Part shown: positions 25,937 to 35,509 of the stretch, piece by piece
Numbering within the stretch: the stretch's first letter is position 1
How the letters are laid out: the number at the start of each line of letters is the position of its first letter
Origin: Trueperaceae bacterium
Lineage (GTDB): Bacteria > Deinococcota > Deinococci > Deinococcales > Trueperaceae
Reading direction: 5' to 3'
DNA length: 64,000 nucleotides
NCBI GenBank assembly: GCA_036381035.1
Contig: DASVDQ010000097.1
Span: 1-64,000 of the forward strand
Made by a program: the position numbers and the translations under genes
Notes under the pieces: model-generated
The model's database searches: none
What the model was told of the DNA's origin: nothing
The model's input: only the letters and a program-made list of their open reading frames with translations

Positions 25937-26179
25937 TCAGCCCGCTGGCTCGAGCGAGCCGCCCGAGTCCCCCGACCCGCTCTCGACGGCGAAGGAGATC
26001 TTCGTGTCGACGCGGTAGGCGGCGATGCGGTCGCCCTCGACGATCGCCTGCATCCCCTCGATGTAGATCGTCTTGATGTTGCGGACCGTCCGCGACGCCT
26101 CGCTGAGGGCCACCTGTACCGCGTCCTCGAAGCTCTTCTCGGACTGCGCCAGCACCTCTATGACCTTGACGACCGACAT
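25937..26179 (-). CDS. Dodecin (flavin-storage protein)
   Basis: An 80-residue protein with the dodecin pattern VVKVIEVLAQSEKSFEDAV, then ASRTVRNIKTIYIEGMQAIVEG and YRVDTKISFAVE. Dodecins form hollow dodecamers that bind FMN or riboflavin (CoA in some bacterial forms) and buffer flavin levels. The usual binding Trp (as in xGWRxPxxxVxW-type sequences) is replaced: the IYIEGMQAIV segment lacks it, so ligand mode may differ. Length is slightly above the family norm of about 68-75 because of a Ser/Gly-rich tail. The ATG at 26179 follows GGGAGGTG. Confidence 0.88.
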   Translation of the reverse strand: MSVVKVIEVLAQSEKSFEDAVQVALSEASRTVRNIKTIYIEGMQAIVEGDRIAAYRVDTKISFAVESGSGDSGGSLEPAG

Positions 26180-26338
26180 CTCGCACCTCCCGTGCCTTGG
26201 CGCGAAGGTAGCAGCGGGGCCTTAGCTCACGATTAGCCTCGGCCAGGGGGCGACCGCGCCGCCCGGGCCCCGACCTGAGGGGGGCGACGCCCCGGTCCCG
26301 CGGGCAGGCCGCCGTGGCCCGCCGGCGTCCTCGCCGCG

Positions 26339-26344
26339 TACGAT
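26339..26344 (+). promoter_or_regulatory. Putative -10 box TACGAT giving a leaderless MATE transcript
   Basis: TACGAT is followed by 8 nt and then the TTG at 26353, in frame with the MATE protein; no Shine-Dalgarno sequence is present. Confidence 0.45.
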
Positions 26345-26352
26345 GCGCGCGC

Positions 26353-27717
26353 TTGACGCCGAGCGCCCTATACCCCACCACGCTCCGCCTCGTGCGCTTC
26401 TCCCTGCCGGCGATGCTCGCCGGGATGATGGTGCCCCTGATGGGGCTCATCGATGTCGCCGTGCTCGGCAGGCTCGGCGACGCCGCCGTCATCGCCGCGG
26501 TGGGCGTGGCCGGCACGATCTTCACGACGATCGCCTGGTCGTTCAGCTTCCTGCGCTTCACGACGACGGGCCTGGTGTCGCAGGCCGCGGGGCGCGGCGA
26601 CGAGGAGGGGGTGGTCGTGGAGGGCCTGCGGCCGCTCACGGCCGCGCTGGTCGGCGGGGCGGTCCTGCTGCTCCTGCGCGAGCCGCTCCTGGCGCTGGGC
26701 CTGGCGCTCGTGGGTCCCGAGCCCGACGTGGCCGCGCACGCCGGCGACTACTTCAGGCTGCGGATGCTCGGGGCGCCGCTGACGCTCTCCCTCTACGCTC
26801 TGCAGGCCTGGCTGATGGGCACGGGGCGCCCGCGGACGATGCTGGCGTCGCAGGCGTTCATGACGGCTCTGAACGCCTCCCTGAGCGCCTACCTGGTGCT
26901 GGTGCGCGGCCAGGGCGTGGCCGGCGCCGCGCTGGCCACCGTCGCCGCGGAGGCGGCCACCGTCGCGCTCGTCGTCGCCGTCGTGCTGCGGCGCGTGCCC
27001 CTGTCTCGCTGGCGCGCCGGTTGGCCGCGCGTGTTCGACGCCGCGGCCTGGCGCAGGCTCCTCTCGGCGAACACCGACCTCGTCGTGCGCACCGTGGTCC
27101 TCAGCCTCAGCCTGGCGCTCCTCAACGAGCGCGGCGCCCGCCTGGGCACCGAGGTCCTCGCCGCGAACCAGCTCCTGCTGCAGTCGTACCTGCTCGTCGC
27201 CACGCTCATCGACGGCGTGTCGCTCGGCGTGGAGGTCTACGCCGGACGCGCCGTGGGCGCGCGCGACCCGGCGGCGCTGCGGCACGTCGTGTCGCGCGGC
27301 GCCCGCATGGCGGTGCTGTGGGGCGCCGCCGTGGCGGCGCTCGTCGCCGCCGTGCCCGGCGCCTACCTGCCGCTCATGACCACGAACGCCCCGCTGGTCG
27401 AGCTGGCCCGCTCCTACTGGGGCTGGCAGGTCGCGCTGCCCCTGGTGGCCGTGTGGGCGTTCCTGTGGGACGGCGTCTACTTCGGCGCCGTGCGCACGCG
27501 GTCGCTGAGGAACTCGATGATCGCCTCCACGGCCGTGTACGCCGCCTGCTCCTTCGCCCTCGGGGCGCTCCTCGGCAACCACGGCCTGTGGCTGGCCCTG
27601 GCGGTCCAGCTCGTCGCGCGCGCCGCGACGCTCACCGCGGCCTGGCCGGCGCTCCTGCGCTCGGTCGCGGAGACAGCGCCCGTCGCGGCGGCCCCGGCGC
27701 CCGCCTCACCCACCTAG
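26353..27717 (+). CDS. MATE family efflux transporter (DinF-like)
   Basis: About 454 residues with 12 predicted membrane helices and the internal two-fold repeat of MATE transporters (first half begins FSLPAMLAGMMVPLMGLIDVAVLGRLG, second half begins near SANTDLVVRTVVLSLSLALLNERGA). The GxIDxAxLG-type helix 1 and the family length point to the DinF branch. Such pumps expel cationic drugs or other toxic compounds using H+ or Na+. The start is not certain: TTG at 26353 fits a leaderless promoter, while other in-frame codons upstream have no support. The next gene, tldD, has its own promoter. Confidence 0.85.
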   Translation: MTPSALYPTTLRLVRFSLPAMLAGMMVPLMGLIDVAVLGRLGDAAVIAAVGVAGTIFTTIAWSFSFLRFTTTGLVSQAAGRGDEEGVVVEGLRPLTAALVGGAVLLLLREPLLALGLALVGPEPDVAAHAGDYFRLRMLGAPLTLSLYALQAWLMGTGRPRTMLASQAFMTALNASLSAYLVLVRGQGVAGAALATVAAEAATVALVVAVVLRRVPLSRWRAGWPRVFDAAAWRRLLSANTDLVVRTVVLSLSLALLNERGARLGTEVLAANQLLLQSYLLVATLIDGVSLGVEVYAGRAVGARDPAALRHVVSRGARMAVLWGAAVAALVAAVPGAYLPLMTTNAPLVELARSYWGWQVALPLVAVWAFLWDGVYFGAVRTRSLRNSMIASTAVYAACSFALGALLGNHGLWLALAVQLVARAATLTAAWPALLRSVAETAPVAAAPAPASPT

Positions 27718-27771
27718 CGGCACGCCCGCCCTGGCTATCTCCATCGCTTCCCGCCGATGAAACGAGCGGGT

Positions 27772-27777
27772 TAGCAT
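27772..27777 (+). promoter_or_regulatory. -10 box TAGCAT giving a leaderless tldD transcript
   Basis: TAGCAT then CGGCC then ATG at 27783: five nucleotides between -10 box and start codon, which leaves no room for a ribosome-binding site. Confidence 0.6.
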
Positions 27778-27782
27778 CGGCC

Positions 27783-29183
27783 ATGCTCGACACGAACACG
27801 CTCAGCGCGCTCCTCGCCAAGGGGAGGGCGGCCGGAGCGGACTTCGCCGAGGTCTACGCCGAGAGGACCAGGCGGCGCGTGCTGCGGGTCGTCAACGGCG
27901 ACGTCGAGGAGGCCACCAGCGTCGTGCAGCGCGGCGCCGGCGTGCGCCTCTTCTTCGGCCACGACGTCCTCTACGGCTACACGAACGACCTCTCCGACGC
28001 CGGCCTCACCGAGGTGCTCGACAGCCTCGTCGCCGTGAAGGGGGACGGCGTCGGTCGTCCGGACGCCGGCGGGCGTGGCGGCCTCGACCTGCGGCGCGCG
28101 AGCCGCGGCACCGACCTGCCCGGCCCGCGGGTGCCGCCGAGCGCCCACGACAAGCTCTGGCGCCTCGAGCGTCTGCGCGAGGCCGACGCCGGCGCGCGCA
28201 TCGACCCCGCGATCAGGCAGGTAGAGGGCACGCTGGCCGAGGTCGAGCAGGACGTCCTCGTCGCGAACACCGACGGGGTGCTGGCCGAGGACCAGCGGAC
28301 CCGCACCCGCCTGATCGTGCAGGCCATCGCCTCCGACGGCGTGGAGACCCAGACCGGCCACCACGGGCCCGGGCTCTCCGTGGGCCTCGAGCTCCTCGAG
28401 ATGTACGACCCCGCCGCCGTGGGCCGGCGGGCGGCCGAGATGGCGCTGACGAACCTGCGCGCGCGCAAGGCGCCGGCCGGCACGATGCCCGTGGTCGTGG
28501 GCAACGCCTTCGGCGGCGTGATCTTCCACGAGGCGCTGGGGCACCTGCTCGAGACCACGTCGGTGGCTCGCAACGCCTCCGTGCTCGCCGGCCTGCTGGG
28601 GGAGCAGGTGGCCAGCCCCGTCGTCACCTACGTCGACGACGGCACGATCCCGCACGCCTGGGGCTCCACGCGCATCGACGACGAGGGCTCGCCCACCGAG
28701 CGCACGGTGCTCATCGAGAAGGGCGTGCTGAGGAGCTACATGGTCGACCGCTGGGGCGGCCTCGTCACCGGCTACCGCCCTACGGGCTCGGGGCGCAGGC
28801 AGGACTACACGTTCGCCCCCACCTCGCGCATGCGCAACACGTTCGTCGTCAACGGCGACACGCCCAAGGAGAGGCTGTTCGAGGGCATCGAGTTCGGCCT
28901 CTACGCGAAGGTCATGGGCGGCGGGCAGGTCCGCCCCGGCTCCGGCGAGTACAACTTCGCCGTCAGGGAGGGCTACCTGATCCGCGACGGCCAGGTCGCC
29001 GAGCCGGTGCGAGGCGCGATGCTGCTGGGTAAGGGTCCCGACACGATCAAGAAGGTCGTCGCGGTGTCGGACGACCAGGCCAACGAGCCCGGCATGTGCG
29101 GGTCGAAGTCCGGCTCCATCCCCACCGAGGTGGGCCAGCCGCACATCCTCGTGAGCGAGATCGTCGTGGGAGGCGAGGCATGA
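27783..29183 (+). CDS. tldD: TldD metalloprotease subunit
   Basis: A 466-residue protein. The HExxxH zinc motif is in FHEALGHLLE, followed by the TldD-typical DDEGSPTERTVLIEKGVLRSYM and the C-terminal GSKSGSIPTEVGQPHILVSEIVVGG. TldD pairs with TldE to form a heterodimeric protease that degrades unfolded peptides and matures some peptide antibiotics or antitoxins. It overlaps tldE by 4 nt (ATGA), so the two subunits are coupled. The leaderless start at 27783 replaces a longer frame that runs back through the MATE gene. Confidence 0.93.
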   Translation: MLDTNTLSALLAKGRAAGADFAEVYAERTRRRVLRVVNGDVEEATSVVQRGAGVRLFFGHDVLYGYTNDLSDAGLTEVLDSLVAVKGDGVGRPDAGGRGGLDLRRASRGTDLPGPRVPPSAHDKLWRLERLREADAGARIDPAIRQVEGTLAEVEQDVLVANTDGVLAEDQRTRTRLIVQAIASDGVETQTGHHGPGLSVGLELLEMYDPAAVGRRAAEMALTNLRARKAPAGTMPVVVGNAFGGVIFHEALGHLLETTSVARNASVLAGLLGEQVASPVVTYVDDGTIPHAWGSTRIDDEGSPTERTVLIEKGVLRSYMVDRWGGLVTGYRPTGSGRRQDYTFAPTSRMRNTFVVNGDTPKERLFEGIEFGLYAKVMGGGQVRPGSGEYNFAVREGYLIRDGQVAEPVRGAMLLGKGPDTIKKVVAVSDDQANEPGMCGSKSGSIPTEVGQPHILVSEIVVGGEA

Positions 29184-30496
29184 CGTTCGACGAGGCCAAG
29201 CGCTGGCTGCTAGACGAGGCTCGTCGCCTGGTCGTCGACCTCGAGGTGCTCGGCAGCCTCCAACGCGAGCTGAGGATCAACGCCCAGGACGGCAAGGCCG
29301 GCGAGACGACGGTGTCGACCCGCGGCGGCGTGGGGCTGCGCGTCGTCACCGGCGGACGCGTCGGCTACGCGTCCACCGAGGACCTCGCCGAGGAGTCGCT
29401 CGCCTGGGCGCTCTCCGAGGCCATCGAGAACGCCTCGCTGCAGAAGGGGAGCGGCGCGGCGCTCCCCGCGGGCGAGGCGCTGGGCCGGCACGACCTCCTC
29501 GACGAGGGCCTCTCCGGCTCGGTGGCGGAGAAGCGCGACATGGCCCTGAGCCTCGAGGCGAGCCTGCGCCGGGACGAGCGCGTCCAGGCCGTGCAGTACG
29601 CGCTCTACGCCGAGTCGCAGGGCGAGACCGTGATCGGCTCCACCAGGGGCGTCGACGGCTCGTACCGCGACGGCGGCGCGATGATGGTCTCCAGCGTCGT
29701 GATGCGCGAGGGCGCCAGCGTCAAGCAGGGCTTCGAGCAGGAGGCCGCCAACGACTTCCACCAGCTCGACCCCGGCCGCACGGCGCTGCGCGCGATCGAG
29801 GGCCTCGGTCGCCTCCTCGGCGCGCGCCCGCTGACCACGGGCCGGCGGCGCGCCGTCTTCGAGCCGCGCGTCGTGGGCACGCTGCTGAGGCTGCTCGTCT
29901 ACGCCCTGTCGGGCAAGACGCTGGCCGAGGGCAAGAGCGCGCTGGCCGGCAAGCTCGGCCAGAGGATCGCAGCCGACCTCCTGACGATCGTCGACGACCC
30001 CACGCTGCCCGGCGGCCTGGCCAGCCGGCCGTTCGACAGCGAGGGCACGCGCTCGCGCCGCACGGTGCTCGTGGAGCGCGGGGTGCTGCGATCGTTCCTC
30101 CACAACACGGACACGGCCGCCCGCACGGGGCAGGAGACGACGGGGCACGCGCACCGGAGCTACTCGGGCACCCTGGGCGTCGCCCCGACGAACCTGATCC
30201 TCGAGCCGGGGGCCGGCATCGCGCCGGGCGACGGCGTCCTCGTCACCGACCTCATGGGCGTCCACGCCGGCGCGAACCCCATCACCGGCGACGTCAGCGT
30301 GCAGGCCATGGGCCTCGAGACCGTCGGCGGCGAGACCTTCCCGGTGGACGACTTCGCGGTGTCGTTCAACCTCTTCGAGCTCCTGAGGCGCGTCGAGGAG
30401 GTCGGGGACGACAGCGAGACGAGGCCGCTGATGGGCGGCGGGGCGGTCGTCGTGCCGAGCATCGCCGTGCCCGACGTCAGCTTCGCCGGCAAGTGA
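29180..30496 (+). CDS. tldE: TldE / PmbA protease subunit
   Basis: A 438-residue partner of TldD without the HExxxH motif, as expected for the non-catalytic subunit. Recognisable family segments are STRGGVGLRVVTGGRVGYAST, LARPFDSEGTRSRR-like SRPFDSEGTRSRRTVLVERGVL, and the C-terminal VTDLMGVHAGANPITGDVSVQAMG. The ATG at 29180 overlaps the tldD stop and has GGGAGGCGAGG upstream. The pair is expected in the cytoplasm; no local substrate gene is evident. Confidence 0.92.
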   Translation: MTFDEAKRWLLDEARRLVVDLEVLGSLQRELRINAQDGKAGETTVSTRGGVGLRVVTGGRVGYASTEDLAEESLAWALSEAIENASLQKGSGAALPAGEALGRHDLLDEGLSGSVAEKRDMALSLEASLRRDERVQAVQYALYAESQGETVIGSTRGVDGSYRDGGAMMVSSVVMREGASVKQGFEQEAANDFHQLDPGRTALRAIEGLGRLLGARPLTTGRRRAVFEPRVVGTLLRLLVYALSGKTLAEGKSALAGKLGQRIAADLLTIVDDPTLPGGLASRPFDSEGTRSRRTVLVERGVLRSFLHNTDTAARTGQETTGHAHRSYSGTLGVAPTNLILEPGAGIAPGDGVLVTDLMGVHAGANPITGDVSVQAMGLETVGGETFPVDDFAVSFNLFELLRRVEEVGDDSETRPLMGGGAVVVPSIAVPDVSFAGK

Positions 30497-30539
30497 CGAC
30501 CCGGACCTGACGCGCCGACGCGTCCGGCGGCGGTAGCCG

Positions 30540-30545
30540 TAGACT
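30540..30545 (+). promoter_or_regulatory. Putative -10 box TAGACT of the iron-type ABC importer operon
   Basis: TAGACT is followed 6 nt later by an in-frame GTG (30552) and 60 nt later by a second in-frame GTG (30606) with a GGAGGTG ribosome-binding site, so two alternative starts are possible from one promoter. Confidence 0.45.
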
Positions 30546-30605
30546 CTGCGCGTGCGGGGCTCGCACCCCGCCCGCGCGGGGGCGCCCGCGCGCCTGGAGG
30601 TGCAC

Positions 30606-31619
30606 GTGAGGCATCACCTTCGTCGCTGGTTGGCCATGTCCGCGCGCGCTGCGCTCGCAGCCCTCGCCGCGACGCTCGGCTGGGCCGCGGCGCAGGACGT
30701 GGTGCGCGTCTACGCCGTCGTGAACGAGGACGACGCCAGGCTGCTGGCCGAGATGTTCGAGGCCGAGACGGGCATCCGCGTCGAGTACCTGCGCGCCTCC
30801 ACGGGCGAGCTGGTCAGCCGGGTGCTGGCCGAGACCGCCAACCCGCAGGCCGACATCCTGCTCGGCGGGCCGAGCAGCCAGTACATCGCGCTGGCCGAGG
30901 CCGGCGCGCTGGCGGCCTACCGCTCGCCGCTGGCCGAGGGCCTCGCGCCGCAGGAGGCCGACCCCGAGGGCTACTGGACGGGCTTCTACCTGACGGCCCT
31001 GGGGATAGGCGTCAACGAGGAGCGCTACCGCGAGCTGTTCGGCGACAAGCCCCTGCCGGCGACTTGGGACGACCTGCTCGACCCCGAGTACGACGGCGAG
31101 ATCGTGCTCACCGACCCGACGGCCTCCTCCACCGCCTACCTCTTCGTGCAGAACCAGCTCCAGCGCCTCGGCTGGGACGAGGGCTGGGCCTACCTCGAGG
31201 AGCTCGCGCCCCTCGTCGGCCAGTTCCCGCCCTCCGGCGGCGCGCCGCCGCAGCTCGTCGGCGCCGGCGAGTACGCGATCGGGGTGGCGTACGTCCACGC
31301 CCTGGCGCGCTACCGCGCCGACGGCTTCCCGATCACGGCCATCGTGCCGCCCGACACGGTCGGCGAGGTGGGGGCCCTCGCGGTCATCGCCAACAGCCCC
31401 AACCCCGAGGGCGCGAGGCGGTTCGTCGACTTCGTGCTCTCGGCCGAGGCGCAGACGGCGTTCGCCGCGCAGTCGTTCACCACGCCCCTCAACCCCGACG
31501 CCGAGGCGGCCGAGGGCGCGCCGCCGCGCAACAGCTTCGACATGATCGACTACGACGCCGAGCTGGCCGGGGAGCAGCGCGACGAGGTGCTGCTCCGCTG
31601 GCAGCAGGTCGTGGATTGA
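30606..31619 (+). CDS. Fe(III)-type ABC transporter substrate-binding protein (FbpA/AfuA-like)
   Basis: A 337-residue secreted binding protein. The signal peptide is basic then hydrophobic (MSARAALAALAATLGWAAAQD) with cleavage near AAA-QD. The mature protein starts VVRVYAVVNEDDARLLAEMFEAETGI and contains DILLGGPSSQY and WDDLLDPEYDGEI, typical of the ferric/2-aminoethylphosphonate/spermidine-type cluster. Iron is the most common ligand for this set, but the C-terminal tyrosine pair of FbpA is not clear here, so phosphonate or another ligand is possible. I chose the GTG at 30606 for its ribosome-binding site and signal peptide; the leaderless GTG at 30552 would add 18 residues. Confidence 0.85.
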   Translation: MRHHLRRWLAMSARAALAALAATLGWAAAQDVVRVYAVVNEDDARLLAEMFEAETGIRVEYLRASTGELVSRVLAETANPQADILLGGPSSQYIALAEAGALAAYRSPLAEGLAPQEADPEGYWTGFYLTALGIGVNEERYRELFGDKPLPATWDDLLDPEYDGEIVLTDPTASSTAYLFVQNQLQRLGWDEGWAYLEELAPLVGQFPPSGGAPPQLVGAGEYAIGVAYVHALARYRADGFPITAIVPPDTVGEVGALAVIANSPNPEGARRFVDFVLSAEAQTAFAAQSFTTPLNPDAEAAEGAPPRNSFDMIDYDAELAGEQRDEVLLRWQQVVD

Positions 31620-33313
31620 CAGAGGCGGCGGCGGCGAGCGCCGCTGACCTGCGGCGCGGCGGACCGAAGCGCTGGCTCGGGCGCGCCTGGCAGGACCCGG
31701 TACTGGCGCTCGGCCACGCGGCCGTGGCGCTGTTCCTCCTCGGCTTCGTCGTGGCGCCGCTGGTCGCCGTGGCGTTCGCGCCGGGGCTCGCGGACTGGGC
31801 GCGGGTGGCCTCGACCCCGCGCTGGCGCGACGCCGGTCTCAACACCCTGCTGCTCGTCGGGCTCTCGACGACGTCGTCGCTGGTCCTCGGCACCCTCTAC
31901 GCCTACGCCGTCACGCGGGCCAGGGTGCCGCTGCGTCGCCTCTTCGAGGTCGCGCCGCTGGTGCTGCTGGTGACGCCCTCGTTCGTGTCCGGCCTGGCCT
32001 TCATACTGCTGGTCGGCCGCCGCGGGCTCATCACCTACCACCTGCTGGGCCTCGAGACGTCGGTCTACGGCTGGCACGGCGTGTGGCTGGCGCAGACGCT
32101 GTCGTTCTTCCCCGTCGCCTACCTCGTGCTGCGCGGCGTGTTCCTGGCCCACGACGCCGCCCTCGAGCAGGCGGCGCGGGGCCTCGGCGCGAGCCGCTGG
32201 CGCGTGATCTCGACCGTGACGCTGCCGCTGGCCACGCCCGGCCTGCTGGCCGCCGGCCTCTTCATCGCGATCGGCGTGCTCGGCGACTTCGGCAACCCGA
32301 TGCTCGTCGGCGGGCGCTTCCGCGTCCTCGCCACCGAGGTCTACACCGAGCTCACCGGCTGGGCCAGCGTGGGCACCAGCGCGGCCCTCGGCCTGGTCTT
32401 GCTCGTCCCCGCCGTCCTCCTCTTCGTCGCCCAGCAGCGGGTGCAGCACGCCACCGCCGGACGCTTCACGACGGTCGGCGGCCGCGGCTCGGGCCTGCCG
32501 ACGCCGCTCCCGCCCGCGGCGCTGAGGTGGGCGCTGTTCGCCCTCTGCGCGCTCGTGGCGCTGTTCGTCGCCGCCTCCCAGGGCGTGGTCGTGGCCGGCT
32601 CGCTGACGCGCCTGTGGGGCGTGGACCACGCGTTCACCGCCGAGCACTACCAGTACGTGCTCACGCGCTCGCGCCCGCTGGTGAACTCGGTGAGGCTGGC
32701 GGCGACGGCGGCCCTGCTGTGCGCGGCCGTGTCGTCCGTGACCGCCTACCTGGTGCTGCGCACGCGCGTGCCTCTCAGGCGCGGGCTCGACCTCGCTACC
32801 CTGCTGCCGGCGGCGGTGCCCGGCACGCTGATGGGCGTGGCGTACGTGCTGGTGTTCAACCGCCCCCCGCTGCAGCTCACCGGCACCGCGGCGCTCATCG
32901 CCATCGCGATGGCCGCGTCGTACCTGCCGGTGGGCTACCGCATCTGCGCCGCTGCGCTGCAGCAGCTCCGCGCCAGCCTCGACGAGAGCGCGGCGAACCT
33001 CGGCGCCAGCCGCGCCAGGGCGTTCCTCACCGTGACCGTCCCGCTGACCTGGCCAGCGGTCGCGGCCGCCTTCGCCTACACCTTCGTGCAGGCCGTGGGC
33101 ACGCTCAGCACGGTGATCTTCCTCGTGTCCTTCGACACGCCGCTGGCCTCCGTGGACATCCTCAACCTCGCCGCCCAGGGCAAGTGGGGACGCGCCTGCG
33201 CGCTGGCGACGGCCCTGCTCGTCGTCACGCTGGCCGCCCTGGGCCTCGCCTACGCGCTCACGGGGGGCCGCCTGCGCCCGCTCGAGGCGGCTGCGGGCCC
33301 GGTGCGGTCATGA
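31616..33313 (+). CDS. Fused double permease of an iron-type ABC importer (FbpB-like)
   Basis: A 565-residue inner-membrane protein with two tandem BPD-type permease halves (about 60-275 and 320-550). Each has an ATPase-contact loop: EQAARGLGASRWRVISTVTLPLATPGLL in the first half and DESAANLGASRARAFLTVTVPLTWPAV in the second. This duplication is normal for FbpB/ThiP-type transporters. The TTG start at 31616 overlaps the stop of the binding-protein gene (TTGA), giving tight coupling. Confidence 0.88.
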   Translation: MTEAAAASAADLRRGGPKRWLGRAWQDPVLALGHAAVALFLLGFVVAPLVAVAFAPGLADWARVASTPRWRDAGLNTLLLVGLSTTSSLVLGTLYAYAVTRARVPLRRLFEVAPLVLLVTPSFVSGLAFILLVGRRGLITYHLLGLETSVYGWHGVWLAQTLSFFPVAYLVLRGVFLAHDAALEQAARGLGASRWRVISTVTLPLATPGLLAAGLFIAIGVLGDFGNPMLVGGRFRVLATEVYTELTGWASVGTSAALGLVLLVPAVLLFVAQQRVQHATAGRFTTVGGRGSGLPTPLPPAALRWALFALCALVALFVAASQGVVVAGSLTRLWGVDHAFTAEHYQYVLTRSRPLVNSVRLAATAALLCAAVSSVTAYLVLRTRVPLRRGLDLATLLPAAVPGTLMGVAYVLVFNRPPLQLTGTAALIAIAMAASYLPVGYRICAAALQQLRASLDESAANLGASRARAFLTVTVPLTWPAVAAAFAYTFVQAVGTLSTVIFLVSFDTPLASVDILNLAAQGKWGRACALATALLVVTLAALGLAYALTGGRLRPLEAAAGPVRS

Positions 33314-34473
33314 CCGTAGGGGGCGCAACGACCGCGGTGGCGGGCGGGCGCAGCGGCGCGCCGCCCAGCGCCGCGGGCCGCGTGTCCCTGCGCGGGCTGA
33401 CCAAGCGCTTCGGGGGCGTCACGGTGGTGGACGGCCTCGACCTCGAGGTCGAGCCGGGCAGCTTCACGACCCTCCTCGGCCCTTCGGGCTGCGGCAAGAC
33501 GACCGTGCTGCGCATGGTCGCGGGCTTCGTCGAGCCCGACGCCGGCAGCGTGCTCGTGGGCGAACGCGACGTCACGCCGCTGCCGCCCGACAAGCGCGGC
33601 GTCGGCCTGGTGTTCCAGGACTACGCGCTGTTCCCCCACATGACCGTGCGGCGCAACGTGGAGTACGGCCTGCGCATGCGCCGCCTGCCCCGCGCCGAGC
33701 GCCTCGCGCGCGTCACCCGCGTGCTCGAGGCCCTCGACCTCACGCCCCTGGCCGACCGGTACCCCGACCAGCTCTCGGGCGGCCAGCAGCAGCGCGTCGC
33801 CCTCGGGCGCGTGATGGCGTTGGAGCCGCAGGTGCTCCTCCTCGACGAGCCCCTCTCGAACCTCGACGCCCAGCTCCGCGTGCGCCTCCGCTCGGAGCTC
33901 AAGGAGCTGCAGCGGCGCCTGGGCGTCACGGCGATCTACGTGACGCACGACCAGGAGGAGGCCCTGTCGCTGTCCGACCGCGTCGTCGTCATGGAGGCCG
34001 GGAGGGTCCAGCAGGTCGGCGCGCCGGAGGACGTCTACGCGCTGCCGGCGAACCGCTTCGTCGCCCGCTTCGTGGGTCAGGCCAACCTCCTGCCCGTCAC
34101 GTCGCAGGGGCCGGCCGGAGCGGGCCGCGTGCGGGCGCGCTGGCAGGGCGGCGAGGTCGTCCTGGCGCTGCCCGACGAACGCGAGCCGGCGCCGGGCACC
34201 GCTGGCGTCGCGGTCGTGAGGCCGGAACGGGTCGCCCTGGCCGCGACGAGCGGCGGGGGCGAGGCCGCGCTGCCCGGCGGGGGCGGCGCGCTCTCGCTGC
34301 GCGGGCGCGTCACGGGCGTCGCCTACTTCGGGGCGTACCGACGCTACACGGTGGCGTTGCCCGGCCTGGAGGAGCCGTGGCTGGCCGACGTGCACGACCT
34401 GGGCGGCCCGACCCTGCGGCCGAGCGACGAGGTGACGCTCACCGTGACCGGCGTCCCGTCCTGGGCGTGGTGA
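33310..34473 (+). CDS. ABC transporter ATP-binding protein, FbpC/PotA-like with TOBE domain
   Basis: A 387-residue ATPase. Motifs: Walker A GPSGCGKTT, Q-loop VFQDYALFPHMTV, signature LSGGQQQRVALGRVM, Walker B LLLDEPLSNLDAQLR, switch VTHDQEEAL. The C-terminal 130 residues form a TOBE-type regulatory domain (GRVTGVAYFGAYRRYTV). Its ATG overlaps the permease stop (ATGA). It completes a three-gene importer: binding protein, fused permease, ATPase. Confidence 0.92.
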   Translation: MTVGGATTAVAGGRSGAPPSAAGRVSLRGLTKRFGGVTVVDGLDLEVEPGSFTTLLGPSGCGKTTVLRMVAGFVEPDAGSVLVGERDVTPLPPDKRGVGLVFQDYALFPHMTVRRNVEYGLRMRRLPRAERLARVTRVLEALDLTPLADRYPDQLSGGQQQRVALGRVMALEPQVLLLDEPLSNLDAQLRVRLRSELKELQRRLGVTAIYVTHDQEEALSLSDRVVVMEAGRVQQVGAPEDVYALPANRFVARFVGQANLLPVTSQGPAGAGRVRARWQGGEVVLALPDEREPAPGTAGVAVVRPERVALAATSGGGEAALPGGGGALSLRGRVTGVAYFGAYRRYTVALPGLEEPWLADVHDLGGPTLRPSDEVTLTVTGVPSWAW

Positions 34474-34581
34474 CGAGGGCCCAAGCGGAGCGGCTGGCGG
34501 CCCGGTGAGGCCCGCCCCGGCGACCGCCGCCCCGCCGCGGGCCACGCGCCCGTAGCGGCCAGGGACCGGCGCTGCCCGCGC

Positions 34582-35481
34582 TCACGGCAGCACGGTCTTG
34601 ACGATGGCGTCGTCGAGCTCCTCGTAGGCGTGCAGGTCGATGACCTCGTAGAGCTCGGCCCGCGTCTGCATGCGCGGCAGTAGGCTCTCGGCGGTGCCCT
34701 CGCGCGCCAGCACCTCGTAGAGCTCGGCCTGGGCCTTGTTCGCCACGCGTAGCGAAGACACCGGCCAGATCACGATCTTGAAGCCGAGGTCCTCGAACTC
34801 GTCGGCGGTGATCATCGGCGTGCGGCCGAACTCGGTCATGTTGGCCAGCAGCGGCACGCCCGGCAGGGCGCGGGCGAACTCGCGGAACGTCTCGCGCGAG
34901 GTGAGCGCCTCGGGGAAGATCACCTCGGCGCCGGCCTCCAGGTAGCGCTCGGCGCGGGCGATCGCGCCCGCGAGGCCCTCGCTGGCCGCGGCGTCGGTGC
35001 GGGCCACTACGACGATGTCGGTGCTGGCCTTGCGCGCGGCGGCGACCTTCAGGGCCATGTCCTCTGGGCTCACGAGCCGCTTGTCGTTGAGGTGCCCGCA
35101 CTTCTTGGGCAGCACCTGGTCCTCGATGTGCACCGCGGCGGCGCCGGCGGCCTCGAAGACCCTGACCATGTTCATGACGTTGAGGGCCTCGCCGTAGCCG
35201 GTGTCGCCGTCCACGAGCACGGGCAGGCCCGCGCGCGCGACCTGCCTGACGAAGAAGGCGACGTCGTCTACGGTGATGATGCCGAGGTCGGGCAGGCCCA
35301 TCGAGGCGCTCATCGCGCCGCCGGAGAGGTAGAGCGCCTCGAAGCCGGCGCGCTTGGCCTGCAGCGCGGCGATGCCGTTGTGCGCGCCGGGCAGCCGCAG
35401 GATCCCGGGCCGCGCCAGCAGCGCGCGGAAGCGGGCGCCGGGCCGCTCGGCCGGTTGGTCGGCGCCTACCAGGTACGGCAT
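34582..35481 (-). CDS. prpB: Methylisocitrate lyase
   Basis: A 299-residue PEP-mutase/isocitrate-lyase family enzyme that cleaves 2-methylisocitrate to pyruvate and succinate. The active-site loop reads KKCGH, the hallmark of PrpB, and metal-binding residues occur in VDGDTGYGEALN and HIEDQVLPKKCGH. It is the last gene of the prpD-prpC-prpB run, 28 nt after prpC. The ribosome-binding site is weak (GGGGAA), so it may depend on coupling. Confidence 0.93.
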   Translation of the reverse strand: MPYLVGADQPAERPGARFRALLARPGILRLPGAHNGIAALQAKRAGFEALYLSGGAMSASMGLPDLGIITVDDVAFFVRQVARAGLPVLVDGDTGYGEALNVMNMVRVFEAAGAAAVHIEDQVLPKKCGHLNDKRLVSPEDMALKVAAARKASTDIVVVARTDAAASEGLAGAIARAERYLEAGAEVIFPEALTSRETFREFARALPGVPLLANMTEFGRTPMITADEFEDLGFKIVIWPVSSLRVANKAQAELYEVLAREGTAESLLPRMQTRAELYEVIDLHAYEELDDAIVKTVLP

Positions 35482-35509
35482 CGTTCCCCGCCGGCCGCGA
35501 CCTGGCGGC